A stretch of DNA of 25,538 bases. Source: Thioploca sp. (lineage in GTDB: Bacteria; Pseudomonadota; Gammaproteobacteria; Beggiatoales; Beggiatoaceae). Positions within the stretch are counted from its first letter, which is position 1. Each line of letters opens with the position of its first letter. Shown piece by piece: positions 14,263 through 22,538 of this stretch. A program made the translations under genes and the position numbers. The stretch is taken from NCBI GenBank assembly GCA_011371325.1, contig DRQV01000281.1, positions 1 through 25,538 on the forward strand, written 5' to 3'. A model generated the notes under the pieces. That model saw only the letters and a list, made by a program, of their open reading frames with translations. It was not told the origin of the DNA and did no database searches.

Positions 14263-15276
14263 TTATTTTGTTGGTAAACTGCGAGTTAACAAATAGAATA
14301 AAATCCGTAAACTGGTATCGTTACTAGTAACTAGGTTGCTGATTAAAATAGTTGTTTTTACGCTACGCCGAGAAATTTTTACCTGTTGACTGTTAGAAAA
14401 ATCTTTGTGTTTTAAAATTCGTCGTACAGTTAATATTGCCATACCTAATGCCCATAGACAAAAACGGCGAATACCCTTTTCAGAAGTAGGAATTAGTAAA
14501 ATATAACGTAAAGAATTATACATATGGCCATTAGCTATCCCAATCAATTTGGTAAGACCATCACCAAAAGCCGGTTCATAATGACCAGAGGTTAAATTTT
14601 TTAAATTAAATGGAGTAAATATATCCTGTGGCAACCAACAGACTCCTCGTTGTTGGTCTTCCCAAATATCTTTAAGAATATTAGTCATTTGTAAAGCTTG
14701 ACCGAATGATATAGCTAACTTTTGCAACAGATTTTTATGTTCAGCAATCTTAGGCGAATAATCACAAAATAATTCTGTGAGCATTTCACCAACAACACCA
14801 GCCACGTAATAACAATAACGATCCATTTCAGCTAGGTTTTTTAATCCATCAAGACTACTATTTTGTTGAAATTCGGCCATACCAGCAGCCATAATTTTCA
14901 CACATTTATGTAAAGACTTTTGCTGTTGTGGAGTGAAACTATGAGTTAATCTGATTATACTGGATAAATTTGTAATTAAATTTTTTTCGGTTTCTAATGT
15001 GCTATCAGATAATAATGGGTATAAAACTTTACTTAACAAATCAGGATCATATTCACCAGCAACTACTTGAGTAAATTTTTGAGAAAAATATCTTTTCTGG
15101 CTGGGAGTTAAGTTAGGTTCATCTTCTATTGTATCGGCAATTCTACATAGTAAATAGCCATTGCTGACTATTTTGCACAAACTAGATGGTAATTGTGGAA
15201 TAGTTAAGGCAAAAGTACGAGATACTCCAGGTAAAATATAATTCTGATAAGCTTCGTCACTGTTGAATTGAGTCAT
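14263..15276 (-). CDS. Squalene synthase (farnesyl-diphosphate farnesyltransferase) family protein
   Basis: A 337-residue enzyme of the trans-isoprenyl diphosphate head-to-head synthase family (squalene/phytoene synthases). It begins with the typical YILPGVSRTFALTIPQLP. The first Asp-rich motif is GYLLCRIADTIEDE (40-53) and the second is QMTNILKDIWEDQQRGVCWLP (196-216); together they bind the two farnesyl diphosphates through Mg ions. MDRYCYYVAGVVGEMLTELF (151-170) matches the squalene-synthase YC-x-YVAGxVG signature, and length is longer than HpnC/HpnD-type enzymes (about 280). Squalene for hopanoids or sterols is the likely product, although phytoene or dehydrosqualene synthases share the fold. 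No cyclase or hopanoid genes are nearby. The start codon is preceded only by a weak aaagaac. Confidence 0.87.
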   Translation of the reverse strand: MTQFNSDEAYQNYILPGVSRTFALTIPQLPSSLCKIVSNGYLLCRIADTIEDEPNLTPSQKRYFSQKFTQVVAGEYDPDLLSKVLYPLLSDSTLETEKNLITNLSSIIRLTHSFTPQQQKSLHKCVKIMAAGMAEFQQNSSLDGLKNLAEMDRYCYYVAGVVGEMLTELFCDYSPKIAEHKNLLQKLAISFGQALQMTNILKDIWEDQQRGVCWLPQDIFTPFNLKNLTSGHYEPAFGDGLTKLIGIANGHMYNSLRYILLIPTSEKGIRRFCLWALGMAILTVRRILKHKDFSNSQQVKISRRSVKTTILISNLVTSNDTSLRILFYLLTRSLPTK

Positions 15277-15423
15277 TAGTTCTTTAAAGTTATATTGGAA
15301 TTAGAATAGTTATTTACCCAGTTCTAACTCACAGTTGAAATCCGAAAAATCCTATTTTGCCATATTTTAGCTTAATGATGCCAGTTATTTCCCCAATTTA
15401 GTTAATGGCAATCAGATTACTGC

Positions 15424-15438
15424 TCCTACTTTTAGTAG
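15424..15438. terminator. Small hairpin downstream of the 15469-15999 gene
   Basis: A 5-bp perfect stem, CCTAC-TTTTA-GTAGG, between the squalene synthase start and the stop of the upstream minus-strand gene. On the + strand it runs into ggttttc. Terminator function is uncertain. Confidence 0.25.
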
Positions 15439-15455
15439 GCGGTTTTCTCATGGCG

Positions 15456-16026
15456 TAACTTTAAGTTACTATTTAAAAATAGCTGCATCAATGTCATTTT
15501 CAGAAATATCAGCCACATTACGAAAATTAATTACAGTTTTCAACAATGCAAAATCAAAAATGGGTTGGATGGATTCATCGATATAAAATGCTGGCAAAAT
15601 ATGATATTGCTTAAATTTTGCAAAAGAAGTTTTGAAATCGGTTAATCCAGTAGAATTTTCTGAAACAACTAATCTTTGATGCTTATTTGTTATATCTATC
15701 TGCACTTCGTTTTCAGACTGTTTTAAAAACTTGTCTAAATTGGGAGTGATATGAATTGTATATCCATCTGCTAGTTCTGGAATCTCTCCTTCAATTATAG
15801 AGATACGCAATTTCTCATCCACATCAATTTTACCAAAATCAGCTTGCCATTGTTGAAAAATTTCTATTGCTGGAGTTTTTGTTTCAAATACCAACGCAAT
15901 AGCGGGTATTTCATCTTCAGAAGAGGCAAAAGCAGTTCCAATCCAGTTGGCTTGTTCCCAAAGTTCTTCATTGATTATTATGGATGATTTTTGGAGCATA
16001 GTTTTTCCGTAAGTTACTTAAAGTTA
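15456..16026. repeat. 15-bp inverted repeats flanking one gene
   Basis: TAACTTTAAGTTACT (15456-15470) and AGTTACTTAAAGTTA (16012-16026) are inverted copies with 14 of 15 matches. They sit exactly at the two ends of the 15469-15999 reading frame; the left copy overlaps the stop codon and the right copy lies in the 47-bp gap before ubiD. The core is itself nearly palindromic (GTAACTTTAAGTTAC at 15455-15469). No transposase is present. Confidence 0.4.
15469..15999 (-). CDS. Conserved-looking acidic cytosolic protein of unknown function
   Basis: A 176-residue protein with no signal peptide, membrane helix, cysteine or nucleotide-binding motif. It reads like a small alpha/beta cytosolic protein: ASSEDEIPAIALVFETKTPAIEIFQQW (25-51), then LRISIIEGEIPELADGYTIHITPN (64-87), and an acidic C-terminus ending DISENDIDAAIFK. 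Charged residues are mostly Asp/Glu. I recognise no domain. It lies between ubiD (47 bp upstream, same strand) and squalene synthase (192 bp downstream, same strand) and could be co-transcribed with ubiD. A GGA seven bases before the ATG is a modest ribosome site. Inverted repeats border it on both sides. That it is a real gene is supported by its length, codon pattern like its neighbours and start context; its function cannot be inferred. Confidence 0.7.
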   Translation of the reverse strand: MLQKSSIIINEELWEQANWIGTAFASSEDEIPAIALVFETKTPAIEIFQQWQADFGKIDVDEKLRISIIEGEIPELADGYTIHITPNLDKFLKQSENEVQIDITNKHQRLVVSENSTGLTDFKTSFAKFKQYHILPAFYIDESIQPIFDFALLKTVINFRNVADISENDIDAAIFK

Positions 16027-16046
16027 AATATTTCAAAGATGAATGA

Positions 16047-17528
16047 TTATTTGCTGCTGGTATTAAATATACCAAGTTCATTCCAAATATCATCAATTTT
16101 ACTTTTCACTGCTTTATTCATACTAACTGGTTTACCCCATTCACGTTGGGTTTCACCTTGCCATTTATTAGTAGCATCGAAACCTATTTTACCACCTAAT
16201 CCTGATACTGGAGAAGCAAAATCTAAATAATCAATTGGAGTATTTTCAATAATAATTGAATCACGAACTGGATCCATACGAGTTGTCACCGCCCAAATAA
16301 CATCTTGCCAATCTCGTACATTAATATCAGCATCAGTGATTATTACAAATTTAGTATACATAAATTGACGTAAGAACGACCAAATCCCAAACATTATTCG
16401 TTTTGCATGGCCAGGATATTGCTTATTAATACTGATTATAGCTATCCGATAAGAACAACCTTCAGGTGGCAAATAAAAATCTATTATTTCAGGGAATTGT
16501 TTCTGTAAAATTGGAATAAATACTTCGTTTAATGCTACTCCTAATACAGCTGGTTCATCGGGAGGACGGCCAGTATAAGTGCTGTGATAAATTGGGTCAG
16601 AACGATGAGTAATACGTTCAACTGTAAAAACTGGAAAGCTTTCTACTTCATTATAATAACCAGTATGATCAGCAAAAGGTCCTTCAGGAGCAACTTCGTC
16701 TGGATAAATAAAACCTTCCAAGACAATTTCAGTAAAAGCTGGCACTTGTAAATCATGAGTTAAACAGGTTACAACTTCAGTACGATTACCACGCAATAAA
16801 CCAGCAAAAGCATATTCTGATAAAGAATCAGGAACTGGAGTCACAGCTCCTAAAATTGTAGCGGGATCACAGCCGATAGCTACTGCAATTGGAAATGGTT
16901 TCCCCGGATGGGCTTGTTGCCATTCTTGATAATCTAACGCTCCACCACGATGTGATAACCAACGCATTATAACTTTATTTTTACCAATAATTTGTTGCCG
17001 ATAAATTCCTAAATTTTGCCTTTTTTTGGTCGGGCCTTTAGTAATAACTAAACCCCAAGTAATCAAAGGAGCAATATCTTCTGGCCAACAAGTTTGCACT
17101 GGTAAAGTGGTCAAATCAACTTCGGTACCATTTGATATATTTTCTTGACAAGCAGCATTTTTTATTAACTTAGCTGGCATGTTCATAACTTGCTTGAACA
17201 TTGGCAATTTATTAAATATATCTTTAACCCCTTTGGGAGGTTCTGGTTCTTTCAGAAAGGCTAACAAAGTTCCCACATCACGCAATGATGTTACTGATTC
17301 CTGCCCCATACCTAAGGCAACTCGCTTAGTTGTTCCAAATAAATTGGTTAAAACAGGAATATTGTGTCCTTTGGGTTTAGTAAACAATAAAGCAGGTCCT
17401 TTAGCTCTCAAAGTACGATCACTAATTTCAGTCATTTCTAAATAAGGATCGATAGTTAGCTTAATTCGTTTTAACTCTCCAAATTCTTCTAATTTAGTTA
17501 TAAAATCTCGTAAATCTCGGTATTGCAT
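16047..17528 (-). CDS. ubiD: UbiD: prFMN-dependent 3-polyprenyl-4-hydroxybenzoate decarboxylase
   Basis: A 493-residue cytosolic decarboxylase that removes the carboxylate from 3-octaprenyl-4-hydroxybenzoate in ubiquinone synthesis, using prenylated FMN made by UbiX. It starts MQYRDLRDFITKLE like other UbiD proteins and has normal length. Residues expected to hold Mn and prFMN are present: Asn172 in QNLGIYR, His193 in LSHRGGALDY, and Glu238 in SEYAFAG. The catalytic loop is APEGPFADHTGYYNE (280-294), with Glu282 and Asp287 corresponding to the acid residues of the E. coli enzyme (offset of three residues). The C-terminus ends KIDDIWNELG as usual. ubiX is not in the window. The gene is upstream of the 15469-15999 gene on the same strand, and a palindromic repeat element lies 53 bp upstream of its start. 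Confidence 0.95.
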   Translation of the reverse strand: MQYRDLRDFITKLEEFGELKRIKLTIDPYLEMTEISDRTLRAKGPALLFTKPKGHNIPVLTNLFGTTKRVALGMGQESVTSLRDVGTLLAFLKEPEPPKGVKDIFNKLPMFKQVMNMPAKLIKNAACQENISNGTEVDLTTLPVQTCWPEDIAPLITWGLVITKGPTKKRQNLGIYRQQIIGKNKVIMRWLSHRGGALDYQEWQQAHPGKPFPIAVAIGCDPATILGAVTPVPDSLSEYAFAGLLRGNRTEVVTCLTHDLQVPAFTEIVLEGFIYPDEVAPEGPFADHTGYYNEVESFPVFTVERITHRSDPIYHSTYTGRPPDEPAVLGVALNEVFIPILQKQFPEIIDFYLPPEGCSYRIAIISINKQYPGHAKRIMFGIWSFLRQFMYTKFVIITDADINVRDWQDVIWAVTTRMDPVRDSIIIENTPIDYLDFASPVSGLGGKIGFDATNKWQGETQREWGKPVSMNKAVKSKIDDIWNELGIFNTSSK

Positions 17529-17580
17529 ATTTAATAATATTTAGTTAGGACAAAATTTATTAAAGAGTTTTATCTTTATA

Positions 17581-17672
17581 ATGCCATTAAGTTAAGGGCA
17601 ACCTTACCTACATAACATGATTACTTGTAGGGATAATCCTTTGTGGTTATCCAAATCTTAACTTAATGGTAT
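17581..17672. mobile_element. MITE-like palindromic element, no coding capacity
   Basis: Terminal inverted repeats CCATTAAGTTAAG (17584-17596) and CTTAACTTAATGG (17657-17669) match perfectly over 13 bp and the match resumes one base further out. Inside are nested hairpins: CCTACA (17607-17612) with TGTAGG (17626-17631), and GGATAATCC with GGTTATCC (17631-17652, one bulged base). The element is flanked by TA dinucleotides, as expected for IS630/Tc1-type insertion. The inner TTGTAGGGATAATCC type of sequence is reminiscent of repeat families common in filamentous sulfur bacteria and cyanobacteria. It sits between gspG and ubiD and could also act as a terminator for gspG. Confidence 0.6.
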
Positions 17673-17695
17673 AGCTTCAGACAGTAAGAACCTAA

Positions 17696-18109
17696 TTATT
17701 TTATTTCCCAACTTTTAATATCAGCATCTATTTCTTCACCACCTTCACGTCCATCAGCTCCAAATGAATAGAGATCATAATCTCGTCTTTCACGGCCAGG
17801 GCTTCTATATTGATATTCATTTCCCCAAGGGTCTTTAGGTATGCTTTTTTTCAAGTAAGGACCATGCCATTTAGGACTATTTGTAGTGTTTTTCACTAGT
17901 GCCTCTAAACTTTTTGGATATTTAAATAAATCTAATCGATAGCTATCCAATGCAGCTTCAATACTAGACATTTGGGTAGATGCTGTGCTTACTTTACCTG
18001 CATCAAGCTGTTTAAATAAGCTCGGTCCTACTAGAGCAGCCAACATACCTAGGATTGCCATCACAATCAATAACTCAATCAAAGTAAAACCCTTACTTGT
18101 ATTTAACAT
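17696..18109 (-). CDS. gspG: Type II secretion system major pseudopilin GspG
   Basis: A 137-residue pseudopilin. The short positive leader MLNTSKG is cut by prepilin peptidase before F8, giving FTLIELLIVMAILGMLAALVGP with the essential Glu at mature position 5 (E12). The GspG-specific C-terminal features are present: HGPYLKKSIPKDPWGNEYQY (82-101), and the calcium-binding loop DLYSFGADGREGGEEIDADI (112-131). GspG polymerises into the periplasmic pseudopilus that pushes substrates through the secretin. The ribosome site AGGAG lies six bases before the ATG. Unlike canonical gsp operons (C to N), no gspF or gspH is adjacent; gspL is divergent 83 bp away. A minus-strand promoter (TTACAG-17-TATTAA) is possible in that gap. 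Confidence 0.95.
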   Translation of the reverse strand: MLNTSKGFTLIELLIVMAILGMLAALVGPSLFKQLDAGKVSTASTQMSSIEAALDSYRLDLFKYPKSLEALVKNTTNSPKWHGPYLKKSIPKDPWGNEYQYRSPGRERRDYDLYSFGADGREGGEEIDADIKSWEIK

Positions 18110-18192
18110 AATTACTCCTATTAAAATTGACTTAATATTTCTTTACATAGTATCCTGTAACAATACATTTATCAATATTTTATCCAAAAAAA
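18110..18192. promoter_or_regulatory. Divergent promoter region of gspG and gspL
   Basis: Toward gspL: TTGACT (18127-18132), 18-nt spacer, TATCCT (18151-18156), with a leader of about 30 nt and no Shine-Dalgarno before the gspL ATG. Toward gspG: TTACAG-17-TATTAA on the minus strand. Both are modest matches by eye. Confidence 0.35.
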
Positions 18193-19377
18193 ATGCACAT
18201 TCCTTTATTAATTCGCTTCCATACCAAAGAATTAGTTAGTTGGGCCACTTTTGACCGTAAAAAACGAATTATCAATAGCGCAATTAGCGTTCCATTAAAT
18301 GAAGTCCCAACTAGCAATTATCAACCGTTAATACTAATTCCCAGCACTGAAGTAATCCTAACTCAAGTCAATATTCCCAGTAAAAACCGCCATAAAATTA
18401 TCCAAGCTATACCTTATGCTTTAGAAGAACAATTAATCGACGAAGTAGAAAATTTACATTTTGCAATTGGCCAACCAGTAGCAGGCAATATTCCAGTCGC
18501 AGTTATAGCCAGAACATGTTTGGAAAACTACTTGCAACGTTTACAAACAGCAGGATTCAAACCAGCAGTAATAATACCAGATGTATTAGCAATCTTATAC
18601 CAAAGTAATAATTGGACAGTGATGTATACAGATGATATTGTGTTAGTACGTACAGGTTTACAGGCTGGTTTTGCTGTTGAAGTAGATAATTTAATTTTTA
18701 TGTTGCAACTGGCTGTAACAAACAGTCAACCCGAACAAATAATAGTTATTAATCATAAAACCACAATGGATTTAACCAATTTACAGACTTTAGGATTTCC
18801 GCTTAAAATTATTGAGAGTAATATACTAGACGGGATAATTGTTGATAAACAGCTAAATTTATTACAAGGTGAATATCGTCCACAGAATAATAACTTATTG
18901 CGACATTGGTGGTTGACGATAGCATTGGGTTTGATCTGGAGTGGGCTATATATTACAGAACAAATAATGGAATATAGAGACTTATCTCAACAACGACAAA
19001 TCCTAAATCAGCAAATAACAGAAATTTATCGAAATACTTTCCCTAAAGCTAGAAAAATTGTAAACCCCAGAGTTCAAATGGAACAAAATTTAGTCGCTTT
19101 ACGTGAACAGCAACAAGTAAACGAAATATTTTTATCTACCTTAAATAAAATAACACCAACCTTAAAATCTATTCCAAACTTATTCATTAAAAAAATTACC
19201 TTCCGCCAACAAAAAATTGATTTATACCTAATTTTAAATAACTTTCAAGATTTAGAAAAAATTCAAATTCAATTAGATAAACTAAATATAGCTGTAAAAA
19301 TAAAATCTGCCACTAGCCAAAATAAAAGAGTTGAAACTCATATACAAATATCCATTAAGAAAATAAATCAACAATAA
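18193..19377 (+). CDS. gspL: Type II secretion system inner-membrane protein GspL
   Basis: A 394-residue bitopic protein. The cytoplasmic actin-like domain (1-235) carries the GspL signature AIPYALEEQLIDEVENLHFAIG (72-93) and NLLQGEY (222-228). One membrane helix follows (about 239-256, WWLTIALGLIWSGLYI), then a periplasmic coiled-coil stretch (YRDLSQQRQILNQQITEIYR) and a ferredoxin-like domain ending near IQISIKKINQQ. GspL links the GspE ATPase to GspM and the pseudopilus. gspM, its usual immediate neighbour and partner, is absent: the next gene is convergent and unrelated. No ribosome site is seen, since the ATG follows an A-run. Function presumably depends on gsp genes elsewhere in the genome. 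Confidence 0.9.
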   Translation: MHIPLLIRFHTKELVSWATFDRKKRIINSAISVPLNEVPTSNYQPLILIPSTEVILTQVNIPSKNRHKIIQAIPYALEEQLIDEVENLHFAIGQPVAGNIPVAVIARTCLENYLQRLQTAGFKPAVIIPDVLAILYQSNNWTVMYTDDIVLVRTGLQAGFAVEVDNLIFMLQLAVTNSQPEQIIVINHKTTMDLTNLQTLGFPLKIIESNILDGIIVDKQLNLLQGEYRPQNNNLLRHWWLTIALGLIWSGLYITEQIMEYRDLSQQRQILNQQITEIYRNTFPKARKIVNPRVQMEQNLVALREQQQVNEIFLSTLNKITPTLKSIPNLFIKKITFRQQKIDLYLILNNFQDLEKIQIQLDKLNIAVKIKSATSQNKRVETHIQISIKKINQQ

Positions 19378-19452
19378 ATTTTGATAGGAATTCAACCAAC
19401 AGCCCCATCTAAAATAGGTAATAATTTTTTATTTAAAATATATTTATAATAA

Positions 19453-20037
19453 TTAAAGCTGTCCAACTATAAATTTAACCACTTTATTCAATAAAATAAT
19501 AACTGCTTCATTAGTTGCAAATATGCTTCCTTCAGCATCTTTACTTACAGCATTTTCTATAATTTCAAATACCTTAGTAGCTTTTACTTGTCTATTTTCC
19601 ATATCAAATAATTGAACTCGGAATACTAAACGCACTTGACTTGGTTCAGTAAAAAATTCTTGTTGTAAACGTAAAATCTCAGTATCCAAACGTAATTCAC
19701 TAGCTATTGGAGCTGTAGTTGCGGACAAAACTGCTTTAAATTTACCACTAGTTTCAAGATAATGAACTAATAATGGTAACAACATTCGAGTCGGAGTATC
19801 AGCCCATTGAATTCCATCATGATATTTAATTTCATAACCATCATTAGTATAAATTAAAGCTGAAGTATCAAAACCAGGAGCTGCCTTGGGAATAGATACT
19901 AATAACATTTTATCACCTTCCATTGTGGCTGGAATAGTTTTTAATGGAGTGTTAAATAAATATATTTTAGGGGCAGCAAGAATATTTAGACTGATTAAAC
20001 TAAATAAAATAGTAAGAACGAATTGTTGTGTAGACAT
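19453..20037 (-). CDS. ABC-type transport auxiliary protein (PqiC/LptO-like) of an MCE system
   Basis: A 194-residue exported protein of the ABC transport auxiliary family that partners MCE/MlaD-type lipid transporters at the outer membrane. The characteristic core is visible at about 47-100: LVSIPKAAPGFDTSALIY, then YHDGIQWADTPTRMLLPLLVHYLE and SGKFKAVL. These proteins are normally lipoproteins. This one ends its signal sequence SLNILAAPK and contains no cysteine at all, so it cannot be lipidated and should be a soluble periplasmic protein or remain anchored by its N-terminal helix. It begins 2 bp after the stop of the MCE gene on the same strand, a clear operon. The ATPase and permease that complete such transporters are not in the window. 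Confidence 0.85.
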   Translation of the reverse strand: MSTQQFVLTILFSLISLNILAAPKIYLFNTPLKTIPATMEGDKMLLVSIPKAAPGFDTSALIYTNDGYEIKYHDGIQWADTPTRMLLPLLVHYLETSGKFKAVLSATTAPIASELRLDTEILRLQQEFFTEPSQVRLVFRVQLFDMENRQVKATKVFEIIENAVSKDAEGSIFATNEAVIILLNKVVKFIVGQL

Positions 20038-20039
20038 TT

Positions 20040-21077
20040 TTATTTCCCAAATAATAACATATTAGGTTTGCGTTCTAATTCTCTAGTAAAATTGCGTAAG
20101 GTATTTAATAATACTTGTAATTCTCGTAATGAATTGGTTACTTCTGGCAATGCTTGACGGGTAAAATAATCCATATCATGTCGGCTATTTTTCACTGCAA
20201 TTCCAATATTATCAGCTATTCTGCCAATTGTTTTAGTAGTCGTTTCAACTTCTTCTACTACATGATTTACCAAAGAAACCGTTTTAATAAAAGTGTATGA
20301 AGTATCTTTAATCGTACTAGCAATTTCAGCAAAATCAACTGAACCATTTTCAACCGCAATTAAACTATTTTCTAATTCATCTGTTAAAGATATTATTTTT
20401 TCACTTATAGTGTCGATATTAGTAGTTATTTTCAGAGTATTTACTAAAGTTGTCTCAATATCTTGATCATGAGTTGCCAAGGTATTGCTAATTACTTCAA
20501 AATTATGCAAAGTTTTGGTTAGAGATTCAATATTGTTTTTAGATAATAAATTATTAACTGTTTCTGATAAAATATTCACATTAGATAATAGACTACTAGT
20601 AATTTCCGAATTTAAATTATCTAATAAACTAGATACAGTGGCATCTAAACGGGTTAATAATGATGGTTTATTACTTAATTCTGGATATTTTTGGCCTAAT
20701 TTAACCTTAATTAAAGGAGCTGTAATACTACCCCCGGTAATTTCTATATAAGCTAATCCAGTTAGACCTTGAACGGATAAAAAAGTTGTAGTATCTTGTC
20801 TTAACTGTAAATTATGTTCTATATTTAATAAAATCCGTACTTCATTAGGACGTTTATAATTTAAAGCAATATCATATACATATCCGACTGTAACACCATT
20901 ATATTTCACTGGAGATTTAAGATTTAGTCCTGAAATTGATTCTTTAATATAAACCTGATAAGTTCGATAATGTTTTTTATCAATATCAACACTTAGCCAT
21001 AATATTGAAGCAACTAATACAATACTTAATATGATTACAAATAAACCAACAATTGCATAATTGATTTTACTATCCAT
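20040..21077 (-). CDS. MlaD-family MCE-domain protein (lipid transport)
   Basis: A 345-residue inner-membrane-anchored periplasmic protein. Residues 7-28 form one membrane helix (YAIVGLFVIILSIVLVASILWL). The MCE domain follows (about 38-118) with SISGLNLKSPVKYNGVTVG (47-65) and FLSVQGLTGLAYIEITGG (99-116). Residues 130-330 are a long, mostly helical region with heptad-like spacing, and the C-terminus KPNMLLFGK matches the conserved tail of this group. MCE proteins form hexameric rings or tunnels carrying phospholipids between membranes, powered by an MlaF/MlaE-type ABC transporter. Here the gene starts its operon and is followed only by the auxiliary protein. The usual upstream ATPase and permease genes are missing. 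A good extended -10 lies 30 bp upstream. Confidence 0.88.
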   Translation of the reverse strand: MDSKINYAIVGLFVIILSIVLVASILWLSVDIDKKHYRTYQVYIKESISGLNLKSPVKYNGVTVGYVYDIALNYKRPNEVRILLNIEHNLQLRQDTTTFLSVQGLTGLAYIEITGGSITAPLIKVKLGQKYPELSNKPSLLTRLDATVSSLLDNLNSEITSSLLSNVNILSETVNNLLSKNNIESLTKTLHNFEVISNTLATHDQDIETTLVNTLKITTNIDTISEKIISLTDELENSLIAVENGSVDFAEIASTIKDTSYTFIKTVSLVNHVVEEVETTTKTIGRIADNIGIAVKNSRHDMDYFTRQALPEVTNSLRELQVLLNTLRNFTRELERKPNMLLFGK

Positions 21078-21106
21078 ATTTAATCTCTATCTATACTTAG
21101 GTTGGT

Positions 21107-21115
21107 AGTATATCA
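21107..21115 (-). promoter_or_regulatory. Extended -10 promoter of the MCE operon
   Basis: On the minus strand TG (21115-21114), one base, then TATACT (21112-21107) gives TGnTATACT, five of six to consensus with the TG extension. It is about 30 bp before the start codon at 21077. The matching -35 (TAATTC) is poor, which is acceptable with an extended -10. Confidence 0.45.
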
Positions 21116-21198
21116 TAAATAGGATATTGGAATTAATTAAAGATATTTACTATTGATATCTTCCGAAATAACTCTTAATTTAAAAATAAATTACTTAT

Positions 21199-22338
21199 AT
21201 GAATATACGTTTATTAGCAATCTATCTACTTATTCTGCTATCTGGTTGTTTTGGCAGTAAGGATAATGCCGAACCACCTGCTCCTTTAGTTGAATTTACC
21301 CCAACTTTAACTATAAAAACTTTATGGACTGCTGACATAGGAAGTAATGATGACACTGGTTACGCTAAACTTATTCCTGTTGTTGATGATGGATTATTAT
21401 TTACTGCTTCTAATGAAGGATTAATTCAAGCACTTAATTTAACTGATGGTAAACCAGTATGGCGACAAGAAATAGACGCTCCCATTTCTGGTGGGCCAGG
21501 TATTGGTGAAGGTTTAGCAATTTTTGGAACTCAAAAAGGAGAGGTAATAGCACTATCAGAAATTGATGGTACTGAAAAATGGCGTACTCAAGTATCTAGT
21601 GAAATTTTAGCAACTCCACGGATTAACCGAGGGATTATAGTAGTGCGTACTATTGATGGGAAGTTATTTGGATTAGATAGTAAAAATGGTAATCAGTTAT
21701 GGATATATGAAAGAACCAGAAATACTCGACTTAGTTTACGTGGAACTAGTACCCCAATTTTAGTACAAGATTTGATTATTGCTGGATTTGATAATGGTAA
21801 AATAGCCTTGTTGGAACTTAAAACAGGTAAAGTTTTATGGGAAACAGCGATTGCAATTCCTAGTGGCAGAACTGAATTAGAGCGAATGGTTGATATTGAT
21901 GCAGACCCTGTCTTGAAAGGCGATATAGTTTATGTAACTAGTTATCAGGGACATACTGTAGCTATTGATTTAATGAAAGGAGGATTATTGTGGCAAAAAC
22001 GTTTATCTTCCTATTCTGGTCTGGGAGTTGATCTAAATTATTTATACATAACTGATCCGAATAGCTATGTATATGCTCTTGAACGTTTCTCTGGTGATGA
22101 TTGGTGGCGACAGGATAAATTGCAAGCTCGTGGTATAACTGCTCCGGTTAGTATTGGTGATTATGTAGTTGTTGGTGATATGGAAGGTTATTTACATTGG
22201 ATGCGGCAAGATGATGGTAGTTTTGTTGCTCGTTATCGTATAGGTAAATACCCTATTACATTACCAGCAATAGTTATTGATAATATTTTGATAGCTTATA
22301 ATAGTGATGGTAAAATTGTGGCTCTCACTTATGAGTAG
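21199..22338 (+). CDS. bamB: Outer-membrane assembly lipoprotein BamB
   Basis: A 379-residue lipoprotein with lipobox LLSGC (Cys17; Phe at +2, consistent with outer-membrane sorting). The rest is an eight-bladed PQQ-type beta-propeller with repeated aromatic/GK-x-W blades such as DGKPVWRQEI, DGTEKWRTQV, NGNQLWIYE, TGKVLWETAI and MKGGLLWQKRL. BamB-specific strings LSLRGTSTPILV and GRTELERMVDIDADP are present; the latter region contacts BamA. BamB is a subunit of the BAM complex that folds beta-barrel proteins into the outer membrane. In most gammaproteobacteria it sits between a TPR protein (yfgM) and der; here it stands alone, divergent from the MCE operon and followed by a propeller protein, so the classic hisS-yfgM-bamB-der order is broken. 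No clear Shine-Dalgarno. Confidence 0.94.
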   Translation: MNIRLLAIYLLILLSGCFGSKDNAEPPAPLVEFTPTLTIKTLWTADIGSNDDTGYAKLIPVVDDGLLFTASNEGLIQALNLTDGKPVWRQEIDAPISGGPGIGEGLAIFGTQKGEVIALSEIDGTEKWRTQVSSEILATPRINRGIIVVRTIDGKLFGLDSKNGNQLWIYERTRNTRLSLRGTSTPILVQDLIIAGFDNGKIALLELKTGKVLWETAIAIPSGRTELERMVDIDADPVLKGDIVYVTSYQGHTVAIDLMKGGLLWQKRLSSYSGLGVDLNYLYITDPNSYVYALERFSGDDWWRQDKLQARGITAPVSIGDYVVVGDMEGYLHWMRQDDGSFVARYRIGKYPITLPAIVIDNILIAYNSDGKIVALTYE

Positions 22339-22538
22339 ATAAAGCTATGCTACTTTTATAGACAAATAATTTTTTTAATAATTTTTCAAAGTTCTAATGA
22401 TAATTTTTTTATGATTTAACATATATTTTGAAATTCTGTATTCAATTGATAAATATCCTAGCAAGGTAATAAAAAATTGGCATATTCAACGATCTATTGC
22501 TACACTTCTATTAATATTTTAATTTAAGGAGACAATCC
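22339..22538. other. bamB-propeller intergenic gap
   Basis: About 200 bp, very A/T-rich. Possible promoter elements (TTGAAA at 22428-22433 with a weak TAAATA at 22450) are too poor to call. T-runs after bamB lack a clear stem. No small reading frame of note. Confidence 0.3.
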
